From: Rhodosalinus sp041365695
GTDB lineage: Bacteria; Pseudomonadota; Alphaproteobacteria; Rhodobacterales; Rhodobacteraceae
Direction: 5' to 3'
DNA: 64,000 bases
Assembly (NCBI RefSeq): GCF_041365695.1
Contig: NZ_JBGFSJ010000005.1
Coordinates: 248,001-312,000, forward strand
The notes under the pieces were generated by a model. That model did not search any database. It worked only from the letters and a program-made list of their open reading frames with translations, and was not told where the DNA came from. The translations under genes were made by a program, and so were the position numbers. Below, piece by piece: positions 18,104 to 27,288 of the stretch. Every line of letters starts with the position of its first letter. The first letter of the stretch is position 1.

Positions 18104-19168
18104 CTAGCTGCGGTCGGAGATCAGCCGCCCGACCAGGTGCGCCGTGTAATCCACGATCGGAACGATGCGCCCGTAGTTCAGGCGCGTCGGTCCGATCACA
18201 CCCACGGCGCCCACGATCTTCCGGTCCGCGTTCATATATGGAGAGACGACCAGAGAGGAACCCGAAAGCGAAAAAAGTTTGTTCTCGGACCCTATGAATA
18301 TCCGCACGCCCTCACCGTCCTCGGCAAGTTCCAGGAACTCCGCGATGTCGCGCTTGCGCTCCAGGTCGTCGAAGAGCACGCGGATGCGTTCCAGCTCTTC
18401 GTCCCCGCCGGCGCCTCCAAGAAGATTGGCCCGGCCCCGGACGATGAGGCGCGCCCGCGTGTCCCCGTCCTCTGCCCAGACCGCCAGCCCGTCCTCGACC
18501 AGCTGCCGGGCCAGACCGTCGATCTCCTGCCGCCGGCGCTCGATCTCGGCGCCGATGACGGTGCGCAGTTCGGAAATCGTGCGCCCCTCGACCAGCGCGT
18601 TCAGGAAATTGCCGGCCTCGCGCATGGAAGACGGCGTCTGACCCGGTGGCGGGGTGAAGATGCGGTTTTCGACATGGCCATCGGCGAAAACGAGCACCAC
18701 AAGCGCGCGGTCCGGGCCCAGGCTGACGAATTCGATGTGCCGGATCGGCGCCTCGTGTTTCGGTGTCAGAACGAGGCTCGCGCCCTGCGTGACGCCCGAA
18801 AGCGCGGCGCCCACGCGATCGAGCAGGCCGCTGGTGTCCGCGGTGTTGGAACCGAGCGTCACGTCGATCTTCTGCCGGTCCTCGTCGGTAAGGTCCCCAA
18901 CCTCGAGCAGGCCGTCGACGAACATGCGCAACCCAAGCTGTGTGGGGACACGTCCCGCGCTGACATGGGGGCTGTCCAGAAGCCCGAGATATTCGAGATC
19001 CTGCATCACGTTGCGGATCGTCGCGGCGGACACCTTTTCCGACATCGCGCGGGTCAGCGTGCGGGAGCCCACGGGCTCCCCGCTGTCGAGATACCCTTCC
19101 ACCACCCGCCGAAAGACCTCGCGCGAGCGGTCGTTCAGCTCTTCCAGAAGGCGTGTGGCGTCCTGCAT
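18104..19168 (-). CDS. hrcA: Heat-inducible transcription repressor HrcA
   Basis: 354 residues. N-terminal winged helix (residues ~1-75: NDRSREVFRRVVEGYLDSG then VSAATIRNVMQDLEYLGLL) followed by a dimerisation/GAF-like region. HrcA normally binds the CIRCE operator. I looked for the CIRCE inverted repeat in the 122-bp gap before the gene and did not see it, so its own gene does not appear to carry that operator; targets probably lie elsewhere (groESL). grpE follows directly. Confidence 0.94.
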   Translation of the reverse strand: MQDATRLLEELNDRSREVFRRVVEGYLDSGEPVGSRTLTRAMSEKVSAATIRNVMQDLEYLGLLDSPHVSAGRVPTQLGLRMFVDGLLEVGDLTDEDRQKIDVTLGSNTADTSGLLDRVGAALSGVTQGASLVLTPKHEAPIRHIEFVSLGPDRALVVLVFADGHVENRIFTPPPGQTPSSMREAGNFLNALVEGRTISELRTVIGAEIERRRQEIDGLARQLVEDGLAVWAEDGDTRARLIVRGRANLLGGAGGDEELERIRVLFDDLERKRDIAEFLELAEDGEGVRIFIGSENKLFSLSGSSLVVSPYMNADRKIVGAVGVIGPTRLNYGRIVPIVDYTAHLVGRLISDRS

Positions 19169-19290
19169 TGCCGAAAAAGTCCCCTGCCCGGCCTGCCATT
19201 AAACTGCGCGGCTGCGAAAATTCAATCGGGCTTGCGCATCTCCGGCACGGCCCTGTATCCGGTGCGCGTATTCCAAGCTCAGGAGAAGTG

Positions 19291-20007
19291 ATGCGCCCGT
19301 CTGGTAGAGACTTAAGCGATCTGCGCCCCGTTTCAATCGACACCGGGGTCACGAAGCACGCCGAGGGGTCGTGCATGATTCGCATGGGGGACACTCATGT
19401 TCTCTGCACCGCGACGCTGGAAGAGCGCGTGCCCCCCTTCCTGAAGGGCGCGGGCCTGGGCTGGGTCACCGCGGAATACGGGATGCTGCCGCGCGCCACC
19501 AACACGCGGATGCGCCGCGAGGCCACGGCAGGAAAGCAGGGCGGGCGCACGGTCGAGATCCAGCGCCTGATCGGACGGTCGCTTCGCGCCGGGGTGGACC
19601 GGGTCGCGCTGGGAGAGCGCCAGATCACCGTCGATTGCGACGTGATCCAGGCCGATGGCGGAACGCGCTGTGCCGCGATCACGGGCGGCTGGGTCGCGCT
19701 GCGACTGGCGGTGAACAAGCTGATGAAGGCCGGCGACATCGTCTCCGACCCGCTGGGCGAACCTGTCGCGGCGGTGTCCTGCGGTCTTTACGCCGGCCAG
19801 GCCGTCCTCGACCTCGACTACGCCGAGGACAGCGAGGCCGGCGCGGACGGGAATTTCGTGATGACGGGCGACGGTCGCCTGATCGAGGTGCAGATGTCGG
19901 CCGAGGGCGCCACCTACACCCGCGCGCAGATGGAGACCCTGCTCGACCTCGCGGATGCGGGCGTGAAGCGGCTGGCCGAGGTGCAGAAAGCAGCGGTCGC
20001 GGCATGA
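19291..20007 (+). CDS. rph: Ribonuclease PH
   Basis: 238 residues. Phosphorolytic 3'-end trimming of tRNA precursors. Family motifs: SGRDLSDLRPVSIDTG at the start, GWVTAEYGMLPRATNTR, and QADGGTRCAAITGGWVAL. Start ATG at 19291 has a strong AGGAGAAG immediately upstream; an upstream in-frame start at 19153 lies inside hrcA. The stop overlaps the rdgB start as ATGA. Confidence 0.95.
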   Translation: MRPSGRDLSDLRPVSIDTGVTKHAEGSCMIRMGDTHVLCTATLEERVPPFLKGAGLGWVTAEYGMLPRATNTRMRREATAGKQGGRTVEIQRLIGRSLRAGVDRVALGERQITVDCDVIQADGGTRCAAITGGWVALRLAVNKLMKAGDIVSDPLGEPVAAVSCGLYAGQAVLDLDYAEDSEAGADGNFVMTGDGRLIEVQMSAEGATYTRAQMETLLDLADAGVKRLAEVQKAAVAA

Positions 20008-20612
20008 GACGTTTCGCGGGCGATCAGCTTCTCGTGGCCACGCACAACGCGGGCAAGCTCGAAGAGATCGCGGCGTTGCTCGCGGATCACGGCGTCACGG
20101 TGACGGGCGCCGCCGCGCATGACCTGCCCGAACCCGAGGAGACCGAGACGAGTTTCGCGGGAAACGCCCGCATAAAGGCACATGCCGCGGCCCGGGCGAC
20201 CGGGTTGCCTGCGCTGGCGGACGATTCCGGGCTGGAGATCGATGCGCTGGACGGGGCGCCCGGCGTGCATACCGCCGATTGGGCGGAGACGGGTGCAGGT
20301 CGCGATTTCATCCACGCGATGAGCAAGGCCCACGACGCGCTCGTCGAAACCGGCGCGCCACAACCCTGGACGGGGCGGTTTCGCTGCACGCTCGTCCTTG
20401 CCTGGCCGGACGGCCACGATGAGGTGTTCGACGGCGCGATCGAGGGGCGCATCACATGGCCGATGCGGGGCAGGCAGGGTCACGGCTACGACCCGATCTT
20501 CATACCTGACGGTCACGACATCACCTTCGCGGAGATGGATCGCTGGAAAAAGAACCGCATGAGCCATCGCGGGCGCGCGATGGAAAAGCTGCTCGCAGGC
20601 TGTTTTGGCTGA
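20004..20612 (+). CDS. rdgB: XTP/dITP diphosphatase (house-cleaning)
   Basis: 202 residues. Hydrolyses dITP, ITP and XTP to monophosphates, keeping damaged purines out of DNA. The opening LLVATHNAGKLEEIAALL, the central ADDSGLEIDALDGAPGVHTA and the late GHGYDPIF are the substrate and metal motifs of the Ham1/RdgB family. Its ATG overlaps the rph stop, and its 3' end overlaps hemW by 8 bases; the three genes are co-translated. Confidence 0.95.
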   Translation: MRRFAGDQLLVATHNAGKLEEIAALLADHGVTVTGAAAHDLPEPEETETSFAGNARIKAHAAARATGLPALADDSGLEIDALDGAPGVHTADWAETGAGRDFIHAMSKAHDALVETGAPQPWTGRFRCTLVLAWPDGHDEVFDGAIEGRITWPMRGRQGHGYDPIFIPDGHDITFAEMDRWKKNRMSHRGRAMEKLLAGCFG

Positions 20613-21762
20613 GGATTGGCGCGCCGGCGGGTTCGGCCTTTATGTCCACTGGCCTTTCTGCGCGGCCAAGTGCCCCTATTGCGATTTCAACAGCCACGTC
20701 TCGCGCGACATCGACCAGGGGCGCTGGCGGCGCGCCTACCTTGCAGAGATCGATCGTGTCGGGCGCCTGACCGCGGACAGGCGTCTTGATACCGTGTTCT
20801 TCGGCGGTGGCACGCCCAGCCTGATGGACCCCGATCTGGTGGCCGCGATCCTCGACCGGGTGCGAAGAACGTGGAAAACGGAGGAAACGCTCGAGGTCAC
20901 CCTGGAGGCCAACCCGACCTCCGTCGAAGCGAGTCGTTTCCGGGCCTACGGGGCGGCCGGCGTGACCCGGCTGTCGATGGGCGTGCAGGCCCTGAACGAC
21001 GAGGACCTGGCGCGGCTCGGACGGCAGCATTCGGCGGCCGAGGCGCGCGCCGCCTTCGATGTCGCGCGAAGCGTTTTCGACCGCGTCAGCTTCGACCTGA
21101 TCTACGCCCGCCAGCACCAGACGCTGGAGGGATGGCGCGCGGAGCTTTCCGAGGCCCTCGAGATGGCGGTGGACCATCTCTCGCTCTACCAACTCACGCT
21201 GGAGCCGGGCACAGCTTTCGCGGAGCGCGCGGCGCGGGGTGGATTGCGGGGGCTTCCGGACGAGCCGCTGGGCGCGGACATGTACGAGCTGACGCAGGAG
21301 ATCTGCGCCGTCGCCGGGATGCACGGCTACGAGATCTCCAACCACGCGCGTCCCGGTGCGGAGTCGCGTCACAACCTGATCTATTGGCGCTACGGCGACT
21401 ATGCCGGCATCGGGCCTGGAGCCCATGGCCGGCTGACCCTCGGCACGCGGCGCATCGGCACCGATACCGAACTTGCCCCGGACGCATGGCTGGACATGGC
21501 CGAGCGCGGGCATGGCTGGCGATCGACCGAGCCGCTTGCCGCCGCGGACGAGGCGGCCGAATGCCTGATGATGGGCCTGCGACTGCGCGAGGGCGTGTCC
21601 CTGTCGCGACTCGCATCGCTCGATCCGAACGCGGTGCGCGAAGAATCGATCGAAGAGCTTGCCGAACTCGGGCTGGTTGAGCGAGCGGATGATTGGCTTC
21701 GCGCGACCGATTCGGGCCGCCTTCTGTTGAACGGAGTTATCCGACAGTTATTGTCGGAATAG
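20605..21762 (+). CDS. hemW: Radical SAM heme chaperone HemW (HemN-like)
   Basis: 385 residues. The [4Fe-4S]-SAM motif C19-x3-C23-x2-C26 (HWPFCAAKCPYCDF) and FFGGGTPSLM identify a HemW/HemN-type radical SAM protein. The spacing CxxxCxxC without the extra HemN cysteine favours the heme chaperone over coproporphyrinogen dehydrogenase. The start appears to be TTG at 20605, inside rdgB, because no other initiation codon gives the VHWPFC opening; GCAGG lies a few bases upstream. It ends 15 bp from the convergent parB. Confidence 0.9.
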   Translation: MAEDWRAGGFGLYVHWPFCAAKCPYCDFNSHVSRDIDQGRWRRAYLAEIDRVGRLTADRRLDTVFFGGGTPSLMDPDLVAAILDRVRRTWKTEETLEVTLEANPTSVEASRFRAYGAAGVTRLSMGVQALNDEDLARLGRQHSAAEARAAFDVARSVFDRVSFDLIYARQHQTLEGWRAELSEALEMAVDHLSLYQLTLEPGTAFAERAARGGLRGLPDEPLGADMYELTQEICAVAGMHGYEISNHARPGAESRHNLIYWRYGDYAGIGPGAHGRLTLGTRRIGTDTELAPDAWLDMAERGHGWRSTEPLAAADEAAECLMMGLRLREGVSLSRLASLDPNAVREESIEELAELGLVERADDWLRATDSGRLLLNGVIRQLLSE

Positions 21763-21777
21763 TACACTGTCGGGATT

Positions 21778-22677
21778 TCAGTTGCGACTCAATAGGTTAC
21801 ACAACGTATCAAGCTGCTCCAGCGAGTGATACCGGATCACAATGCGACCGCCATTGGTGCCCGGATCGTGCTCGATGGCCACGCCCATCCCAAGCGCGGC
21901 ATGAAGATCCCCTTCGAGCGCGCGGGTATCGGCGTCCTTCTCGCCGCCGCTTTGGCGCGGCGCGCGCGGTGATCGCGGCTCCTGCGCCGATTTCTTCACC
22001 AGCTTCTCGGTTTCCCGAACCGATAGCCCCTTGGCGGCCACCTGCCGGGCAATCTCTACCGGCATGTCGGTTGCGACCAGCGCCCGGGCATGGCCGGCCG
22101 ACAAACTGCCCTCGCGCACCATCCCCTGCACTTCATCGGGAAGATTGAGAAGCCGCAGCAGGTTCGCGATGTGGCTGCGGCTCTTGCCCAGCGCTTGCGC
22201 CAGCTTTTCCTGGGTGTGACCGAAGCGATCCATGAGTTGACGATAGCCGGCGGCCTCTTCCAGGGGATTGAGGTCGGCGCGCTGGATGTTCTCGACGATG
22301 GCGACTTCCAGCACCTCGGTATCATCGAAGTCGCGCACGAGAACGGGGATCTCGTGAAGCTGGGCAAGTTGCGCCGCGCGCCAGCGCCGTTCGCCGGCGA
22401 CGATCTGGAAAGCGCCGGGATCCCGCGGGTCCGGGCGAACGATGAGGGGCTGAAGGATCCCGCGAGCGCGGACGGACTCCGCCAGTTCCTGCAAATCGGC
22501 TTCGGCGAAATGCCGACGCGGCTGATCCGGATTGGGCGCGACCTGCTCTATGGGCACGAGGGTGTCGGGACGCCGCGGTGCCGCCTCGCCAGAGGCGTCA
22601 CGCGCCGGCTCCACATCCGCCATCAGCGCCGACAGCCCGCGCCCGAGACCGCGTGCCTTGCCCTTCTTTTCCGACAT
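21778..22677 (-). CDS. parB: Chromosome-partitioning CTPase/parS-binding protein ParB
   Basis: 299 residues. Loads on parS and spreads along DNA as a CTP-dependent clamp. The N-terminus has the ParA-interacting GLGRGLSALM peptide. Then the CTP-binding core shows NPDQPRRHF and GERRWRAAQ, a helix-turn-helix follows (HTQEKLAQALGKSRSHIANLLRLL region), and a C-terminal dimerisation domain. Downstream of parA with a 15-bp gap. Two perfect parS sites lie 1.4 and 3.3 kb away. Confidence 0.96.
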   Translation of the reverse strand: MSEKKGKARGLGRGLSALMADVEPARDASGEAAPRRPDTLVPIEQVAPNPDQPRRHFAEADLQELAESVRARGILQPLIVRPDPRDPGAFQIVAGERRWRAAQLAQLHEIPVLVRDFDDTEVLEVAIVENIQRADLNPLEEAAGYRQLMDRFGHTQEKLAQALGKSRSHIANLLRLLNLPDEVQGMVREGSLSAGHARALVATDMPVEIARQVAAKGLSVRETEKLVKKSAQEPRSPRAPRQSGGEKDADTRALEGDLHAALGMGVAIEHDPGTNGGRIVIRYHSLEQLDTLCNLLSRN

Positions 22678-22692
22678 GCTTCAGTCTCCGGA

Positions 22693-23502
22693 TCAGGCTG
22701 CCACTCGGGCATGATTGCGCAAAAGCTCCGCAGCGAGAGCGCGATACGCCTCGGCACCCTTGGAGGCGGGATCGTATTGCAGCACGGGCATCGCATAGGA
22801 CGGCGCCTCGCTCAGCCGGACATTGCGCGGGATCACGGTCTGGAAGACGAGCTCCCCAAGCGTTTCGCGCGCGTCGGCTTCCACCTGCTGCGAAAGATTG
22901 TTCCGGACGTCGTACATGGTCAGCACGACACCCTCGATCCGGAGGCCGGTATTCGCGGTCGACCGAACCTCGCGGATCGTCAACATGAGTTGCGACAGAC
23001 CCTCGAGCGCGAAAAACTCGCTTTGCAGCGGGACGAGCACCGAATCCGCCGCCACCATCGCATTGACGGTCAGAAGGTTCAGCGACGGCGGACAATCGAT
23101 CAGGATATAGTCCCAACCATACTCTGCCATGCCGGACTGTCTGAGCGCCTTTTTCAGAAGGAAGCTGCGCCGTTCCGTGGTCAGAAGCTCCATGTCCGCG
23201 GAACTCAGATCGACGTTGGCGGGGATCAGCGCAAGCCCGTCGGGACCGCATTGGCGTATCACGTTCGCCAGGGCCACGTCTTCGAGCAGGAGATCGTATG
23301 TCGTGTAGTCGCGGCGCCCTGGTTCAACACCCAGCCCGGTGGAGGCGTTGCCTTGCGGGTCCAGATCCACGATGAGGACACGCTTTCCCTCTGCCGCAAG
23401 AGCTGCCCCGAGGTTGATCGTGGTCGTCGTCTTTCCCACACCACCCTTCTGGTTGGCGATGGCGATGATTTTCGGAACACGGGCACGGGGCGAATCAGGC
23501 AC
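22693..23502 (-). CDS. parA: Chromosome-partitioning ATPase ParA (Soj)
   Basis: 269 residues from a GTG start (VPDSPRARVPKIIAIANQ). Deviant Walker A KGGVGKTT at residues 19-26, later DLDPQGNASTGLG and LIDCPPSL. It drives origin segregation with ParB-parS. I chose GTG 23502 because GGAGAG sits 8 bases upstream and the longer in-frame opening reads through rsmG in the wrong frame. It overlaps the rsmG stop by 8 bases, so rsmG-parA-parB are co-transcribed. Confidence 0.95.
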   Translation of the reverse strand: MPDSPRARVPKIIAIANQKGGVGKTTTTINLGAALAAEGKRVLIVDLDPQGNASTGLGVEPGRRDYTTYDLLLEDVALANVIRQCGPDGLALIPANVDLSSADMELLTTERRSFLLKKALRQSGMAEYGWDYILIDCPPSLNLLTVNAMVAADSVLVPLQSEFFALEGLSQLMLTIREVRSTANTGLRIEGVVLTMYDVRNNLSQQVEADARETLGELVFQTVIPRNVRLSEAPSYAMPVLQYDPASKGAEAYRALAAELLRNHARVAA

Positions 23503-24106
23503 GCGCAATCTCTCCAATCGACAGGATGACGGCGGACGGGTCGGTGACACTTGGTATCGTGTCCGTCTCGAAAGTCCAAGTCCGACGGGCGTTTTCCACC
23601 TCTTCCCGCCATTTCGCGCCCTTCGGCAGAAGCGCGCGGCCCCCCGGCGCAAGATGACGCATGACCAGGCCGAGCAAGCGCTCCAGTGGCGCAAGCGCGC
23701 GGGCCGATACGATATCGGCAGCTTGTGGAGACACGGTTTCGATGCGCTCAGCGATGATGTCGGCGTTCACGTCCGTCTCTCGGATGGCCGTCGCAAGAAA
23801 TGCGGCCTTTCGCGTGTCACTCTCGATGAGAACGACACGCAAATCCGGGCGAAGCTCTCGCGCGAGGATTGCGATCACCATGCCGGGAAAGCCGCCTCCA
23901 CTTCCCAGATCGACCCACCGCCTGGCCGGCGGCGCGAGGTGCCAAAGCTGTGCCGAATCGGCGATGTGACGCGCCTGCAAATCCGCGAGTGCGGCCCGCG
24001 AAACCAGGTTGATGCGCGGCGACCATTTCTCGACGAGCCCGCGGAAATGATCCAGGCGCGCTCCTGTTTCACGTGAAACATCCAGCGACAAAGTGGTGCC
24101 CCGCAT
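23495..24106 (-). CDS. rsmG: 16S rRNA (guanine527-N7)-methyltransferase
   Basis: 203 residues (GidB). SAM-binding motif VDLGSGGGFPGMVIAI, typical of the family, in a Rossmann fold. Methylates G527 of 16S rRNA; loss gives low-level streptomycin resistance in other bacteria. Codons for DVSRET near the N-terminus contain a perfect parS palindrome (24065-24080). The ATG overlaps the mnmG stop by one base (TAATG). Confidence 0.95.
   Translation of the reverse strand: MRGTTLSLDVSRETGARLDHFRGLVEKWSPRINLVSRAALADLQARHIADSAQLWHLAPPARRWVDLGSGGGFPGMVIAILARELRPDLRVVLIESDTRKAAFLATAIRETDVNADIIAERIETVSPQAADIVSARALAPLERLLGLVMRHLAPGGRALLPKGAKWREEVENARRTWTFETDTIPSVTDPSAVILSIGEIARA
24065..24080. other. parS centromere site (in rsmG)
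   Basis: Perfect 16-bp palindrome TGTTTCACGTGAAACA, identical to the universal chromosomal parS consensus bound by ParB. It is embedded in the coding sequence of rsmG (specifying VSRET). Confidence 0.96.
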
Positions 24107-25989
24107 TACCCTGCCGCGCGCGCATGCTCACGCTCCGCTTGCCGCAGCTTTACCAAAAGCAGCGCGAGAGCCGCGGGCGTCATGCCATCAATCCTAGATG
24201 CCTGGGCCAGATTGGTCGGGCGCGCCTCTTGCAGCTTGGCTTTCAACTCGTTCGATAGCCCGGCGATTTCGGCATATTCGAACTCGCTGGGTATTGAGAG
24301 TGCCTCATCCCGACGCATCGCTTCCACATCGCGCCGCTGCCGATCGATGTAATTCGCATAAAGCGCATCTCTCTCGATCTGACGGCGAGTTTCGAGATCC
24401 ACTTCGCTAAGCGCCGGCTCGAACGCCTCCAGCGTCTCGACGGTCACCCCGGGCACGGAGAGTGCCGAGAAGCCATCCCTCCGCGGCCCATCCGGGTTCA
24501 CGTCAACGCCTGCTCCGGCCAACTGCCGCGGCGTGACGGACATCGCGCCAAGACGCCGCCGAGCGCTTTCAAGCTCGCCCATACGCGCCTCGAAAACCCG
24601 TTGCCGCGCTTCGGAAACACAGCCGAGCTCAATCCCCTTGGGTGTCAGGCGCTGGTCCGCATTATCAGCCCGCAGCGCGAGCCGGAATTCCGCGCGCGAC
24701 GTGAACATGCGATAGGGCTCGCTGACGCCCCGTGTCACCAAGTCATCGACCATAACGCCGATGTAGCTGTCAGAGCGGCCGAAATACACCGGCGCGCCAC
24801 CCTGCGCATGGCGCGCCGCATTGAGGCCAGCAACCAAACCCTGGGCCGCCGCTTCCTCATACCCGGTCGTGCCGTTTATCTGACCCGCCAGATAGAGCCC
24901 CGGAACCGCTTTCACCGCCAACGTCGCGTCCAACGCACGCGGGTCCACGTAGTCATATTCGATTGCATAACCCGGTTGCAGGATCACCGCCTTTTCCAGC
25001 CCGACGATCGACCGGACATAGGACTCCTGCACATCCTCTGGCAGCGACGTCGAAATGCCGTTCGGATAGACCGTCGAGACATCAAGCCCCTCGGGCTCCA
25101 GGAAGATCTGGTGCGAGTCCTTGTCTGCGAACCGGACCACCTTGTCCTCGATCGACGGGCAGTAGCGCGGACCCACCCCGTCGATACGACCGCCATACAT
25201 TGCCGAGCGATCCAGGTTCGCCCGGATCACCTCGTGAGTCCTTGTATTCGTGTGCGTGATCCCGCACGCGACCTGTTTCGCGAATGGCGCGCGGTTCAGG
25301 AACGAAAACATGACGGGCTCGTCATCCCCGGGCTGCTTCTGCACGCGGGACCATTCAATCGTGCTTCCATCCAGACGCGGGGGCGTGCCCGTCTTCAGCC
25401 GCCCGAGCGGCAAACCGAAGGACTCGATCCGCTCCGCGAGTGGTACCGAGGGTCTGTCGCCCATGCGCCCACCCGGCCGGCTGACATCCCCGATATGGAT
25501 CACGCCGCGCAGGAACGTGCCCGTTGTCAGGACAACGGACGGCGCCGACAGTTCCGCGCCGTCGTGGAGGCGGACACCACGAACGGTCTCGCGCTCCATC
25601 ACGAAATCGGTGACCTCTCCCTCGATCACCGAAAGGTTGGCGCAGCCGTCGATTTCCGCGGTCATCCATCTCTTGTAGAGGCCGCGATCGCTCTGGGCAC
25701 GGGGGCCCTGAACCGCCGGGCCCTTCCGGCGGTTCAAAAGGCGGAACTGAATACCGGATCGGTCCGCCACGCGTCCCATGGTGCCGTCCATCGCATCAAT
25801 CTCGCGCACGAGATGCCCCTTGCCAAGACCCCCGATCGCCGGGTTGCACGACATCACGCCCAGCCCGTCCCGCGTGAGCGTGACCAGCGCCGTGCGAGCG
25901 CCCATTCGGGCTGCCGCATGTGCGGCTTCGCAACCCGCATGGCCCCCGCCGATCACGATGACGTCGAAGTCCTGTTTCACGTGAAACAC
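24106..25989 (-). CDS. mnmG: tRNA uridine-5-carboxymethylaminomethyl modification subunit MnmG (GidA)
   Basis: 627 residues. FAD-binding GGGHAGCEAA near residues 14-23 and SCNPAIGGLGKGHLV; acts with MnmE to modify the wobble uridine of certain tRNAs. A later PGYAIEYDYVDP and QINGTTGYEEAAAQG stretch are family hallmarks. The opening MFHVKQ is itself encoded by a parS site. mnmE is directly upstream (2-bp gap) on the same strand, giving the classical mnmE-mnmG-rsmG-parA-parB operon. Confidence 0.96.
   Translation of the reverse strand: MFHVKQDFDVIVIGGGHAGCEAAHAAARMGARTALVTLTRDGLGVMSCNPAIGGLGKGHLVREIDAMDGTMGRVADRSGIQFRLLNRRKGPAVQGPRAQSDRGLYKRWMTAEIDGCANLSVIEGEVTDFVMERETVRGVRLHDGAELSAPSVVLTTGTFLRGVIHIGDVSRPGGRMGDRPSVPLAERIESFGLPLGRLKTGTPPRLDGSTIEWSRVQKQPGDDEPVMFSFLNRAPFAKQVACGITHTNTRTHEVIRANLDRSAMYGGRIDGVGPRYCPSIEDKVVRFADKDSHQIFLEPEGLDVSTVYPNGISTSLPEDVQESYVRSIVGLEKAVILQPGYAIEYDYVDPRALDATLAVKAVPGLYLAGQINGTTGYEEAAAQGLVAGLNAARHAQGGAPVYFGRSDSYIGVMVDDLVTRGVSEPYRMFTSRAEFRLALRADNADQRLTPKGIELGCVSEARQRVFEARMGELESARRRLGAMSVTPRQLAGAGVDVNPDGPRRDGFSALSVPGVTVETLEAFEPALSEVDLETRRQIERDALYANYIDRQRRDVEAMRRDEALSIPSEFEYAEIAGLSNELKAKLQEARPTNLAQASRIDGMTPAALALLLVKLRQAEREHARAAG
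25973..25988. other. parS centromere site (in mnmG start)
   Basis: Second perfect TGTTTCACGTGAAACA. It covers the first codons of mnmG (MFHVKQ), 1.9 kb from the first site. Confidence 0.96.
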
Positions 25990-25991
25990 TC

Positions 25992-27284
25992 CTACTTCCC
26001 GAGACAGAAGCTGGCGAATATCTCGTCCAGCAAATCCTCTACATCGATCCGTCCCACCAGCGCTTCAAGAGTTCGAATCGCCGCCCTTGTTTCCTCCGCA
26101 CCAACATCATACGCCTCCGGACCGCGAGCCACCAACGCCACCGCCGCTTCGAGCGACTGTTCCGCACCGATCATCGCGACGCGATGGCGCTCTCGCGTTG
26201 CCAGCCCGGACTGGTTCACCCTCGCCCCCAGCACGTCCGCGACCCGGCGCAACAGGTCCTCTACGCCCGCACCCGTAAGACCGGACACCCCGCCCGACGC
26301 GCCGCTCAGATCGGCCTTCGCGGTCAAAACGATATCCTCTGATTGCGGTGCGATCCCTTCCACGTCTTCCTTCGCGCTGACAAGGAAAACACGCAAATCC
26401 GCTGCCGATGCACGGTCGCGGGCCCGGCTGATCCCGATCTCCTCAACGGCATCGCGCGCTTCGCGGATACCGGCCGTATCCAAAAACGTGACGGGGAGGC
26501 CATGAACGTCCATCTTGACCTCGATGACATCCCGCGTCGTTCCGGCGATATCCGAGGTGATCGCGGCCTCCCTTCCAGCCAGGCGATTGAGGAGCGTGGA
26601 TTTCCCGACATTCGGCGCACCGACGATCGCGACCTCGAACCCCTCCCGGACGCGCTCCGCTGCACCCATGCCACTCAACTCGGTGCTAAGCCCATCCCGG
26701 ACACGGCCCAGAAGCTCCAGCACTTCCACTGACACATCTTCCGGAACCTCCTCGTCAGCGAAGTCGATCACCGCCTCCAGAAGTGCCGCCGCACGCACCA
26801 GATCCACCCTCCAGGACGCGACGCGCGCGCCAAGCGCTCCGCTCAATGCGCGCTGCGCCTGCCGCCGCTGCACCTCGGTTTCGGCTTCGATCAGATCGGC
26901 CAAGGCCTCGACCTGCGTCAGGTCGAGGCGCCCGTTTTCCATCGCGCGCCGGGTGAATTCGCCCGGGTCGGCACTCCGACATCCGGGCAAGTCTCCAAGA
27001 CAAGTCAGCACGCGTCTGACGACCGCGATACTGCCATGGCAGTGGAATTCCACAACATCTTCACCGGTGAAACTCTGACCTGCCTGAAACCGAAGCACCA
27101 AGGCCTCGTCCAGAACGTCGCCCTTGGCGTCCCGCAGCCTGCGCAGCCCGGCAAGCCGGGGCGGAGGGAGCGCCCGCGCAAGCGTCTCCGCAGCCGCGTG
27201 GGCGTCCGGGCCCGATATGCGGATGACCGACACACCGGCCTTTCCCGGGGCCGTCGCAACCGCGAAAATCGTCTCTTCCGACAC
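25992..27284 (-). CDS. mnmE: tRNA modification GTPase MnmE
   Basis: 430 residues. N-terminal folate-binding domain (IFAVATAPGKAGVSVIRISG), helical domain interrupted by a G domain with GAPNVGKSTLLN (G1), IAGTTRDV (G2) and DTAGI (G3), and the C-terminal FCLGK whose cysteine belongs to the conserved CxGK. Partner of MnmG in wobble-uridine modification. It starts 4 bp after the rho stop, so rho and mnmE may share a transcript. Confidence 0.95.
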   Translation of the reverse strand: MSEETIFAVATAPGKAGVSVIRISGPDAHAAAETLARALPPPRLAGLRRLRDAKGDVLDEALVLRFQAGQSFTGEDVVEFHCHGSIAVVRRVLTCLGDLPGCRSADPGEFTRRAMENGRLDLTQVEALADLIEAETEVQRRQAQRALSGALGARVASWRVDLVRAAALLEAVIDFADEEVPEDVSVEVLELLGRVRDGLSTELSGMGAAERVREGFEVAIVGAPNVGKSTLLNRLAGREAAITSDIAGTTRDVIEVKMDVHGLPVTFLDTAGIREARDAVEEIGISRARDRASAADLRVFLVSAKEDVEGIAPQSEDIVLTAKADLSGASGGVSGLTGAGVEDLLRRVADVLGARVNQSGLATRERHRVAMIGAEQSLEAAVALVARGPEAYDVGAEETRAAIRTLEALVGRIDVEDLLDEIFASFCLGK

Positions 27285-27288
27285 GGCC

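Noticed and set aside
19169..19290. CIRCE operator expected near hrcA
   Set aside because: The inverted repeat TTAGCACTC-N9-GAGTGCTAA is not present in the gap or in front of grpE.
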